A DNA stretch of 64,000 nucleotides from Beta vulgaris subsp. vulgaris (taxonomy: Eukaryota > Streptophyta > Magnoliopsida > Caryophyllales > Amaranthaceae). This document shows positions 8,938 to 20,079 of this stretch, one piece after another (positions within the stretch are counted from its first letter, which is position 1; each line of letters opens with the position of its first letter). The position numbers and the translations under genes are program-made. The notes beneath the pieces were generated by a model. It was not told where the DNA came from. It did not search any database and saw nothing but the letters and a program-made list of their open reading frames with translations. The stretch is from assembly GCF_026745355.1 (NCBI RefSeq), contig NC_079206.1, positions 26,727,845 to 26,791,844 of the forward strand, read 5' to 3'.

Positions 8938-11900
8938 ATGGCACCATCACCATCGACGTTGACGCGGTGTTGCATCAATCTTCCACGGCGAAAGCCGCCA
9001 CCTTTGTCGATCGTGCCAATATGCTTAGCCTGTGTCACTAGCTTGCTCATACTTCTTTACATGTCTTTTACTTTTGAAAACTTCTTTCATCTTGCCAAAA
9101 CAAGTTCATTGTCCTCATTCTTTCATGTTGACCCTCCGTTTGTAGCAACAGATTTTATAGACCACGAATTAATTTTTTCAGATCAAAATGGCCCTCTCAT
9201 AACTCCTCCTTTTAGTGATGATAATCATAATTCAACTATTATTACAATTGAAGATCATTCTATTGTCATTGATAATCGTCAAGCAATTCCTATATTACCA
9301 GAGTTGACTTCTTCTTCAAATGGTAAGTCCTAAGTTTGTTTTCACTATTTTCCTTCTTTATATATATACATATATATAGATAGATAAGGTTTTAGTATTT
9401 TATGTATGTCAGTATGTGTATAAAATTATTCCATACTGATAATGTTATCTGTAATTTGATTCTCATACTCAAGATACCCTCAACATTCAAGTACTTGATA
9501 GATTTTACCAAGGAAGATTTGGATGGTAAAAAATTTGGCCTCATGATTTCAAATTCCACTAGGGGATCTTTGGATTGAGGTTTTCTTTACCATCCCCTCC
9601 TTTTAAGGAGTCTGAGCTGCAAATCTGTCTGGTTATACGTATGCGAGTGTCAATTCAGTATGATCCTTAATCTTACCAACTTAAGAAAAAAAGTACTTGA
9701 TAGATTTTTGTATACAACTTCCGTACAATAGTTAGAATTATTTCATGTAATCATAATACAATAATGCCCATATACATTTTACATCAATCAAGCAAAGTTT
9801 ATTCTAGTGGTAAGGAAACAAACTTCCAACTTGAAGGTTTTTGGGAATTCGATTCCTACTAGTAACTAACACTTAGGGATAAATCTTACCATCCCTCCAA
9901 TCTCAAAGTGTTTGCCCGCAAATTCAAACCAAGTCAACTTGCAAGAGGTGCTGATATAACCCCTTCATCTTACCATGAAATACCAAAAAAATATACATTT
10001 TACATCAACCCCTAACAGGCAACATCAACCATTTACATCTCTCTTGGTACTCTCTCTCCACCTAGAGCAATTTATTAGATGATCAGGATACTATACAATT
10101 ATGAGATTATGTATTAAAATGAGTCTAATAAGACCGACTCAAATTTTCTCCTATACCTGTGACTGTGAGAGAGAATATGAGATAAGGTTGTCAGATGAAT
10201 AGTACTTACTATTACCGCATGTCTTTATTAGTTTACTTGTATTTTTTTTTGGAAGGTTCTTTATTAGTTTACCTATTTCTTTTGTTTCTATTATTTGTGG
10301 AATAAGATCACTACATTTAACTTTAACCAATAGTTTCTCTTTCTTTCTATGTACCACAACATTGTTTTTCCTAAAACTTTGTGTTAAAGAAACGGGTAAA
10401 CTAATAAAGATTGTAGAAAATATAATATTATATGTATTTAAAAATATGTTTTATTAATATTTAACATAGTTCAGGAAAAGTAATTAAAAATCAAAGGTCC
10501 AGCCAACAAACTTTGGAAACTTCTGCACGGGATATCAAGATACATATAGTGAGCTAATAGACGAGTAATATGAACTGAAGTATATATGAAAAACTGGTCC
10601 AATAGTTGCTAAATTCCGAACATTATTTTCACCTTATTGCCTAAGAATTCAAACTTGCAACGTACACGTATTCTCTTATAATTTACTTTATGAAGTGATT
10701 TCATGTCAATTTTATTCAACACTTTATCAAGCTATGTCTAGTCTATTTATTGGAATAGTGTCTTTTAATTTTGAGGTTGGGAAATTTAATTTTTACTAGA
10801 GACACTTTGAAGATATGTATCTCCTCTATTACCCCCCTACTCTCAGAATATGTACCATGCTAACCTGGATCGGATTCATCATTACGAGGTTATTCCAGTC
10901 CAATATATAAGACAATTCATCTCACTAATCCAAAAAATAAAAAATTTAGTCAACACTTTGGCCTTATACTTGGGATTATGACTCGAGAGTAAGGGCGACC
11001 AATTTTTTAATCAAGGGCCCCAAAATCTCCTACTTCTTCCTAAATTAATAATTGTATTTGACATTATGTGGTTAATTTTCTACCAAAATTATAATTTCTT
11101 TAGAAATATGGAAACTATAATTTGATACATAATGATTTAAAGAATGAAAGAAATTTAAAATGTTTAATTTTAAAACTACATTCATGATCTACACATATTT
11201 TGGTATAATATATTTCATTTATTCCTTTTTTATCTTTTTATCTAGGATCGGGGGCGAAAACCAAGAAGCACCCCATGTGAGAATGAATCTTGGTTTATAT
11301 GTAAAATTTACTTATAGTTTAGTTTATTGGATAGTTGGAAAAATAAAGATCTATATAAGGCCCATTTTTAAGAACAAAAAGTAGAAAATTGTATTAAATA
11401 ATAACTTCAAGGAGAGCAACGAAAAAGAAAAACTAACAATAGATAAGATTCAAAGTAAGAACTTTTGAAACGACCTAAAAAAAAAAAAAAAGAGAATAAA
11501 ACGAAACAAAAAAGTAATATTTATTAAGATCTGAATAAATGTAATATATTTTCCATAAAGAAAAAAATTGTGAAAAGATTTTTTTACCAAAAAAAAGTGT
11601 CTTAAGTGTGAGTGTAAGCTATATTTCAGACCGAGTAGTATTATTTGTGGAACTTGGTATTTTTTTTTTTTGACCCTCTTTCGAAAATATATCACAATTT
11701 GGTTTGGTTTTGATCGGTATACATACAATTATGTGAAAGCTACATACTTTTGAATTATTATTTAATTTTTCTTGTGCAGGTTAGAAATTAAACAAAGAAT
11801 AGAAAAAAGAATATAAAAATTAATTACAATAACACCTTTAATGATATTTCTATTACTCTATATAATGATGAGATCCGGTGTATTAGTGCTAATATGATGA

Positions 11901-14900
11901 CGATGTGTATTAGTACTCTTTGTAACTTCTCTGTTTCCCAATTTTGTTTTTCTGTCATATAGGTAATTATGACGATATGTTATTTGTTTAGAACATAGAC
12001 AATGGTTGATCTAAAAATTTGAATCATCAATTATTTTAATATTTCCTCTCTTTTCCACCTAACTTATCATAAATTTTTATGCTTTTTTTTACCCACAATG
12101 AATGATCTATAATTTTGGGCTTTTTAACCATTGGATTGTTTTTCTTAATACCATTAGATTGTTGTCAAGTCACCATGAATGGGCCTACCATTTATTCACT
12201 CTCATGAGTTTTGACTATGATCTAACAATGATTAAATCATTGTAACGATCTGATCATCCTTCTTTCTCTCCTCTTTTCATCTCTTTCTTAATTCTTTATT
12301 ATATTTTTCTCCCTCTCTCTTCATGATCTAGCTTGTAAATCATTCAATAGGCTTACTTTTATAGTCCCATTTTTTCTTTTTCATACTTATTTTTCGTACC
12401 TTCTCTCTCCTTCTAAAGTATAGTTTCCCGTCCCAGCAATCGGACCCACTGGCCTTACTTGAGCAGTCAACCACGTCACCTCATTTCCCGATTTCTTTTT
12501 TCTCTTGTTGAAGCCTAGTCCCTTACCCACCAGTTGATGGAACACCCAATTGGCAAGTGGCAACCAATTTCCATCCCTTCCTTGAGCAAAACAAATGAAC
12601 AATCTATTCATTATTCTCCACCTCATCGTCTTCTAGAACCACATAACCCCACAATCATATTCACATAAGTATCTATTTCAAGACAAATTCAATTTGTGAG
12701 CAGAAGTCTCTGGGATAATATATACCATCTTCTGCCGAATATTATATTTATTTTAAAACGGAGGAAATATTAAAAATGAAAAATAATTATTGAACATTGA
12801 AAAAAAAATTATCACCTCAATCACTTCTTTTTTAAGAGTGAAAAGTTTACAATATATGAAGTGATATTACAATTCAATCATGAATCATAAAAAGGACTCA
12901 TGAGTCTAGTTCATGACTTCTATTCATTTAGGCTATGACTACCTGCAAATTATCTATATATTAGTAATAAAGTTACTCCATTTTTTTCGTTTTAATATTC
13001 CTAGATTGATCTTGGTCTTTGAGCCTAAAAAGGAATTCAACTAGTAACTATAAAGATGAAAACAGAGAGAGTATAATGAGTTGATCATATTGAGATGAAA
13101 ATTTGATGATCTCATATGGTAAATAGTTCCTATGTTTCAAAATAATTGTACTATTTGACTTTTGCGTTATCATGATCAACATAATATGACTGTATTGTTG
13201 TACCAATATCTAAAAATAATAGCTATCATGTAATAAGTTATTGAACTTGTCTTTTCAACAAATCAAGTCTAAATATAATTATAGATGATAACAATCAAGC
13301 GTGATTGTCATGATCACACAACTATTGGCAATTTGTGCTAACAGAAACAAAATGAGTATGATTTCTTTTATGTCAGATCCTGACCAAATTTTGTTCGCCT
13401 AACCAGTGTGCCCACTTATGTTATAGTACTATTTTCACTTTTCTTGATATATTCGAGTAATTAAACTGAATCATCATACTTGTGTTGATGTTTTGATGCA
13501 TAGGACGACCCTCCGTAAGCAAGAAAAACAAGAACTATGAAGAAGAAATATACCATGACAAAGAAATCTTCCATGAGAACTACAAGGAAATGAAAAGAAA
13601 GCTTAAGATATACATTTATCCTCACAAGAAAAGTGACCCTTTTGCCAATGCCCTTCTTCCAACATATGAACATTATCAGCCTAGTGGTAACTATGCAAGT
13701 GAAGCGAGTTTCAAAGATGAACTCTTCAAGAGCCATTTCATCACCGAAAATCCTTTAGAAGCAGACCTCTTCTACCTGCCCTTCTCCATCTCAAACTTGA
13801 GGCACGATCGAAGGGTCAGTGTTGGTGGTCTTCCAGATTTCATCCTAAATTATATGACCAATATTACACACAAGTATCCGTTTTGGAATCGAACTGGGGG
13901 AGCTGACCATTTTTATGTTGCTTGCCACTCTATTGGAAAGCATGCAATGGAAAAAGTTGATCAACTTAAGAGTAACGCTATTCAAGTTACTTGCTCATCT
14001 AGTTATTACCTTTCAAACTATTTTACTCACAAGGATGTGTCCCTCCCACAAATCTGGCCTAGGCATGATGACCCTCAGGATCTTGCTTCAACAGCTAAAA
14101 GGTAAGAGGTGTACCTATTAACAAATTTATAACATGTACATATTGCCGTTCACCTTTGTGTTACTAGAAATAGATATACTCCAAGGTAAGACATTTATAG
14201 GCACGTACATATGCATATACATATCATGTGTGTTACTACGAACGCATGTGTTGACATGTCATTTTTTAGGTGTAAACACTCTCTTGTGTACAATAGATAT
14301 CAAATGGAACATAATTGATTCCAATAAAAAGAATTGGCATTTAAAGGATTTTGAGAAGGCATGACAATAAATCTACTAAGATATTCTTTTAGTTTGTCGT
14401 CCTTTTCTACGTATACACATATGATAGTTGTAGAAGTTAATTTAAGTATCTCATATGATTCTTGCTTCTTCTCCATTTAATTAAGTCAATTCCATCTAAC
14501 ATATTTTTCTCACATTACATTACTCTCAGGAAGAAACTAGCCTTCTATGCCGGAACAGCCATCGCGCCACTAAGGAAAACCTTGGTAGAAAGATGGGGTA
14601 ACGATTCAGCAATCCTCGTCCACGGTGGGAGGCTCAAAACGCCGTACAACGAGCAACTCCTTAGTAGTAAATACTGCCTGCATGTGAAAGGATTCGAGGT
14701 GAACACAGCTCGTATAGGTGATGCATTGTACTACGGATGTGTCCCAGTAATTCTTGCTGACTACTATGATCTACCCTTCATGGACATCTTGAATTGGAAA
14801 AGCTTTGCTGTTGTTATTACCTCCTCAGATATTCCCAACTTGAAGAAAATTTTAAGAAGTATTGGATCTGAAAAATACGCGGCTTTGCAAGCCAATGTGT

Positions 14901-15013
14901 TGAAGGTGAGGAAGCATTTTATGTGGAATAGTTCTCCTCTTGATTATGATGCTTTTTATATGGTCATGTATGAGCTTTGGCTTAGAAGAAGCTCCATTAG
15001 AGTATTGTCTTAA
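8938..15013 (+). CDS. Exostosin-family (GT47) glycosyltransferase, three exons
   Basis: Exons 8938-9322, 13504-14101 and 14530-15013 join in frame to 488 codons. Both introns have GT...AG ends (donors GGTAAGTC and GGTAAGAG; acceptors ATAG and TCAG). The layout is a type II Golgi protein: a short basic N-terminus, one membrane segment at about residues 23-43, a variable stem, then the exostosin domain from about 161. Visible family motifs are KLKIYIYP (161-168), PFWNRTGGADHFYVACHS (254-271), and CLHVKGFEVNTARIGDALYYG (377-397), followed by CVPVI and DILNWKSF. Several N-glycosylation sites occur (HNST, TNIT, WNRT, GNDS, WNSS). From memory the closest plant relatives are proteins like Arabidopsis At4g38040. 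GT47 members add sugars to cell-wall polysaccharides or glycoproteins; the acceptor here cannot be told. Length is normal and no frame damage was seen, so it is likely functional. Confidence 0.9.
9323..13503 (+). other. Long first intron of the GT47 gene
   Basis: A 4181-bp AT-rich intron. It contains SINE-like sequences at about 9510-10000, long AT-rich stretches and A/T runs, and CT-rich sequence near 12240-12420. No exon-like segment preserving the frame was found inside; the exon 1/exon 2 join is in frame without one (AAT G|GA CGA). Confidence 0.75.
9795..9995 (+). mobile_element. Probable tRNA-derived SINE
   Basis: TTCTAGTGGTAAGGAAAC (A-box-like) is followed about 35 bp later by GGGAATTCGATTCCTAC (B-box-like, GGTTCGANNCC type). 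The sequence ends before a short A-rich tail (CCAAAAAAATA). This spacing matches a Pol III internal promoter. A related, more decayed copy may lie at 9510-9690 (TTCAAATTCCACTAGG, then an A-rich end). Confidence 0.5.
14102..14529 (+). other. Second intron of the GT47 gene
   Basis: A 428-bp intron from GTAAGAGG to ACTCTCAG with a T-rich stretch before the acceptor. The frame is kept across the split arginine codon AG|G. Confidence 0.85.
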
Positions 15014-15072
15014 TCATCTTTTTAAAGCGTTTCTTTACTTGTGTACATTTTGTGGTTCATTATTATGAAGAT

Positions 15073-15100
15073 AAGGATTATAACCGTAGTGGTTATCCTT
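15073..15100. repeat. Hairpin in the 3' flank of the GT47 gene
   Basis: AAGGATTATAACC, a short loop (GTAG), then TGGTTATCCTT: an inverted repeat with one bulged base, about 60 bp after the stop codon. It may lie in the 3' UTR; no perfect AATAAA is seen, only ATAAAT near 15103. Confidence 0.5.
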
Positions 15101-15179
15101 ACATAAATAGAGCTCGTGTTACATGAATACATTATTTAAGGTACTAGTGGCATGTAAGTATTCTACAAAGGGTATATTA

Positions 15180-15500
15180 TAGTGTTGTCAAAAGAGGTTC
15201 TCAAACAGGTTTTAGGTATACTCACGGCAAACCAGGTCAGAGTCAAACAACTTAGAATTCTGGCAATCAGTGCACTAGGTCGTGACAGGTCAAGTATTGT
15301 TCAACTGGGACGATCACATTTGAATCATGAAAATATCGGGTGTCTGACAGGTATGAGCGTCCCATTTACAAGCCAATTCATTCTGGAATTGATCGCTCGT
15401 GGACATTTTTTAATCGGGTTTGTGCTAATCGTATTTGGGTTTCATGTACCTTTGAGTAGAGTTAAATGTACTCGGGTTGAATTACTAATGACCTTAGTTT
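15180..15500. other. Decayed hAT-like terminal region (tentative)
   Basis: Begins TAGTGTTGTCAAAAG, a terminus style used by some hAT elements, followed by several short AGGT/GGGT motifs. A similar end faces it at 19881-19890 (reverse complement TAGTGGTGTC), but the flanking 8 bp do not match, so they are not called as one element. No gene. Confidence 0.25.
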
Positions 15501-17462
15501 GATCATTATAAAGCATCAAGTCCATTCGCTATTGAACGTCAATTTACCTTCAGTTAACTCCTGGTTGGGTCATTTTGATTTTGTTATGAATTTTGTAAAT
15601 GAATCATGCTACTAAAAGTATTAAGATCGACATATATATACATATGCGTGTGTGCGGTAAATATATGGATGATAATGAAAAACTAATAAAAACACTATAA
15701 TGTTTATCGTGATATTTAGTATATTCTGTTAGTCAACTCTTATTTCAACTAATCAACTACGTAAAACCACTATAATGAGTAAAGGAGTAGAACGACGCTT
15801 CACATGTTCTAATATTATATATTATAACCAATGACAATAATAACGAGTAGACGATCAATTGCAAATTTTATTTAGATGATTTATGATTATAAGAATTATG
15901 ATTGACATATAAGTTTGTAAATAGCTATGATAATATTGAGAATAATGATAACAATAAACATAAAGGACGATATTAATTATAATAATAATACAAATAATAA
16001 CAGTAATAGTAACAATGCTAACAATAGCAATAGTAATACAAATAAGAACAGGAATACGAAAAATAACAATAACAATACAAATACTAAAAGTAATATAGTA
16101 GCAACAATGCTAATAATAGCAATAACAATAACAAACATAACGCGGTATATATGTACTATATTGTGACTATATATGATAAAGTATAAACAAACTATTTTAT
16201 CAATATGCTTAATCATTTCAATATAGAATTGGTTTCAAAATAATTGTAGAACCAATCAAACACTCTATTGATTATAAATTTGTATAACGACTCTTGATAT
16301 GTTATAATAATATAACAAATGACAATCATATATTTATAACTACGATTCATATTAGGCCTCGGTTATTATAACGAGGGTTCATATGTTCTACAATAATAAT
16401 AAATATAACAACAATTTATATAAATGAGTAAAGTTACTAAACTAAGACTTGAATTATTGACTAATGTCTTGTTGTATTTATGCGTTACTCCAACAAAATA
16501 TATAAATTGAACAATATACGTAAAGTCATTAATGATCAATTATCAAATGATTAAGTCAAATCAACTTGTGTGAACATTCAGTTACAAGTTTATCTTACTA
16601 AAATCCCAATTTTTCCGATTCTTTCTAATATACTAACTTCTTAAAAATCAAAATCAAGAAGTTAATTGTTAACAAGGTTAATCTACCATAAGCGAATAAG
16701 TTAATAAGTACTTACTATAGAATAACTTGTTAACAACCATATAGTAATTTAACACTTAGGAGGTCACTCACTTAGACCTATTAACTAATTAATTCACTAA
16801 CTTGTTAGTTGTTAATTGTTACCAAGTGCAAAAAAATTAATTAATAGATAATTAATAAAGTGATAACATATTAATAATATTACAAAGTTAACGCAATAAC
16901 AAGATAAGTATCAACAGTAAGACATAAGTCAAATTGCAAATGTAATTATTAAGACATTAAGTACTAAATCCTAATATATATGGCCATCACCAATAATCAT
17001 CTAATTGTTACTGTGTTACATCTTAGATGTTAGTATTAAACTAATCCTTAATTAATCACCACATCTAACATGTTTACATTTTATAATTTATAAATTTAGA
17101 AAATAATTTCTTAAAAATCAATAATACTTATTTAATTTCAAAATTTTAAAATTTATATTAATTTCTATAATACTACTAATTTGTAAAGTTACTAAACTAA
17201 TAATATTAGGATTAGAAATTTAGAATACTCAAATCAAAATAAAATCAAAACACAATAATAGTTTATTAGTAGTTTAGGCCATTGATTTTAGAAAGACGAA
17301 AACCCAACTATTGATTAAGTTGACAATCCATATAATTGGCCATCTCAATTCTCATTGGTCAAAAAATAATATCATGGGCTATGAATTAATACCATTGATT
17401 TGAGAAAGATCAAAATGCAACCATTAAATTAAGACCATTAAGTTCCAATTCTAACTCTACAC
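15501..17462. other. AT-rich intergenic region with a trinucleotide repeat
   Basis: No coding signal. At about 15976-16130 there is an imperfect (AAT/AAC/AGT)n trinucleotide stretch whose translations are poly-Asn or poly-Leu. The rest is AT-rich unique-looking sequence with many stops. Confidence 0.6.
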
Positions 17463-18085
17463 TAGTGATGGCCACTTGTGCGGGCTGTGCGGGCCGGACT
17501 GTGGGCCGTAGCGGGCTGGGGTGAGATTTCACGTTCCAGGACCGGACCGTGAAATTCATGGGTTGAGCGAGCTGGTTCACGGGCTGAAAAATATTGGCCC
17601 ACACCGGTCTGTTACCGATTTTCACGGTTCGGGAAGCGATTCTGGCGGTTCGTAGGTATAGTGAGCTGGACCGGGCTGGCGTGCCGGTATGAGAATTTTT
17701 TTTAAAAAATTATTCATAATTGTTACATAAATGAAATTAAATATATACTATTATTAATATTAATGAAAAATTTCATTATTTTAAAATTTATTAAATTATA
17801 ATATGTGCAATTTGATTAAAATATATATAATTTGATTAAAATATACACAATTTGGTTCAATATTTACTTGGACTGGGCTGGTCCGGTTCATGGTTCGAGC
17901 TGGACCGGTTTCGTGGTCCGGGCTGGGCGGTTTTAGTAGCGGGATTTAGTGGGATGAGCTCAAGAAATCTTCCCACGACATCCACCAATTTCACGGTTTA
18001 AGCTGGGCTGGACCGGGCTTTTTGCCGGCCCGACCCAGGGCTGGGTTGGATGGGCTGGATTGGCCCGCACTGTTTGCCATCTCTA
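17463..18085. mobile_element. Non-autonomous hAT element (MITE) with 8-bp target duplication
   Basis: The element runs from TAGTGATGGCCACTTGTGCG to the inverted end GCACTGTTTGCCATCTCTA, and the same 8 bp, CTCTACAC, flank it on both sides (17455-17462 and 18086-18093). The outer ~200 bp of each arm are GC-rich repeats of the GGGCTGGACCGGGC type around an AT-rich core. There is no coding capacity. An 8-bp duplication and TAG(A/T)GATGGC ends are hallmarks of the hAT superfamily. Confidence 0.88.
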
Positions 18086-18093
18086 CTCTACAC

Positions 18094-18670
18094 CCTCCCT
18101 CTTTCCTCCCATCCTCGTTCCCCACAAGTCACAGCCTTCCTCTAAATAATCCTCAATTCTCTTCCATCTCTTTCGTCTTCTCTCTTACCCTCTTTCTACA
18201 CCACCACCACCGCCAGTCCTCTCACCCTCCTTCTACACCACCACCACCGTCAATCCTCTCACCAAAAAAACAAATCCTAATATAAAAAGTAAATGCAAAA
18301 CCCTAAGGGAAACTAACTACCACCTACCAAAAAACCATACCCTAATTTAGGAAATCTTGTCCTCAGTAATATTTCATGTGGGTATTTTATTTTTGATTCA
18401 GTGTCTCTTGATTCTGCTGGAAATGGGCATTAAACTCCGGGTGCTTGTGAAAATGCCCAGGAGAAAATTGACAGTAAGAATGAAGAGGTGATTGTTGTAA
18501 CAGATGTACAGGTGGGTGATTTAACTGGAAATGATGATGATGTTAGTGATGTTGTCGAGAGGATTTCAGAGATTGTGAAGGGAACTAATGCTGGGATTTC
18601 GATGGAGGAACGGTTGAATGATGTTAGTGATGTTGTATAGAGGATTTCATGAATATTTTTCGTTTTTTGC
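18094..18670 (+). pseudogene. Decayed 5' end of an unidentified gene
   Basis: A CT-rich leader-like stretch (18094-18270, CCACCACCACC repeats) is followed at about 18400-18640 by a coding-like plus-strand frame (SLDSAGNGH, stop, then ENAQEKIDSKNEEVIVVTD, GDLTGNDDDVSDVVERISEI, then ISMEERLNDVSDVV and a stop). The phrase coding DVSDVV occurs twice. Two in-frame stops and no clear start mean it is not functional. The family is not recognised; the acidic, low-complexity composition would fit the N-terminal region of a plant organelle-targeted protein, but that is a guess. Confidence 0.4.
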
Positions 18671-20070
18671 AATTTCTTTTTTATTTTGGTTGGTTTTCTT
18701 GTAATTTAGCTTAGTTATATTTTTTTGGATTGGTTTTTTTTGTAATTTAATTTATTTGCAATTTAGGGTATTCCATCACCATCAGGACGTTTTTTTTTTG
18801 TTTTTTTTTTGTAATTTGTGGATTTTTCGTTTTTTTATAGTTTGGTTTTGTTGATTTTAAGGATTGTTAAATGTGGATGTTTTGTTGACTTTATAAAATT
18901 ATGATTTTCGTTTTGTCAATGTGGTTGGAATTTAGATTTCTTTAACGTTGTTGGTTTTTTGTTTGTATCTGGGTTGCTTGTGTGACACAAGCTGGTAGGC
19001 AGTAGGTTTCCATTCTTTTTTGACACATTATGAGCCACAATTGATCCGGTTTTAAGGTGAAAATCGGGTAAATTAATCCATAAATGATCCATATTTTAGA
19101 TTAAATCCGGATCAGTTAATAATTAACTAATTGTAATTTCATGTTAACTTTTACTTTTGCAAAACATTTACATATTTCAATCTTATAATATAATAGTGAC
19201 ATAGTTTAGTAGACTTGTAGTTAATTGGTTAGAAAATAACTTGTTCAAGTCATAAGTTATTAATTATAATGTTAAGTTAACTCTAAATTTATGAAAATAC
19301 TTGTATCTTTCAAATTATTATACCTCATAATAATAAGTTTAATAAAAAAAAATCAAAGTGAAATCATTTGCCTTGTGAATTCGAGTACAATTTGATCCAG
19401 ATAATAAGAAATTAATTTGGTTACAAAACAATTTTGGTTATTGCATTAAGTTTGGTTATTAATTAAAATCTATCAAGTTAAACTCAATCTTTGTTCAATT
19501 TAGTTTCAGTAAAATTAATTTAAAATAATTAAATTTTAATAATTTTATGGGGTGTAGTCGTCCAAATTGGCCGGTTCAAAAAATTGGATCAGATCAAGCA
19601 GATATTATTTTATCTCGTTAACATGAATTATAGTTGAATTCGGGTAGGGTTGAACCTAATATTTATTGGGTTTTATGTTAATATTTGGTTAGGATATAGT
19701 CACGTTTGGGTTTGAATGCATGTCTGTGTGATCAGGTCAGAATATGATCTTGTCGGGTGCCTGTCAGGTCTGAATAATCCTATGTCAGGTTTCGATCAGG
19801 TATGAAAACTGACCCTCACAGGTCGAACTAGGTTCAGGTCATGTCAACATCGGGTTGACCCAGCAGTCAGATCTGTTTCTGACACCACTACACTATGATT
19901 ACGAGAGAAAGTCCCATTATGATGCTAAAGATTTTCGTTGGAAAATGAGAAAAAAAAAGAGAAAAATATTATGCTTTTTAGCATGCAATCTCAACACTCT
20001 ATTCCGCCCTCTTCACCTTCCTTTCATGGAACCCAACACCAAACTTTTCTCCTCTGACATTACCATGTCA
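18671..20070. other. Intergenic, no gene seen
   Basis: T-rich then A/T-rich sequence with stops in all frames. At 19730-19890 many short AGGTC/GGTCA motifs occur, ending GACACCACTA, similar in style to a hAT subterminal region. Confidence 0.45.
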
Positions 20071-20079
20071 CAATTAAAG

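Noticed and set aside
12387..12626. 79-codon minus-strand frame within intron 1
   Set aside because: No recognisable motif, no splice context, and it lies antisense inside the intron of an intact gene.
13461..13736. 91-codon frame antisense to exon 2
   Set aside because: Shadow of the GT47 coding strand.
15927..16216. Asn-rich / Leu-rich frames
   Set aside because: Products of an AAT/AAC trinucleotide repeat.
15180..19890. One 4.7-kb hAT element bounded by the TAGTG ends
   Set aside because: The flanking 8 bp differ (GTATATTA versus CACTATGA) and an independent hAT MITE with its own duplication lies between.
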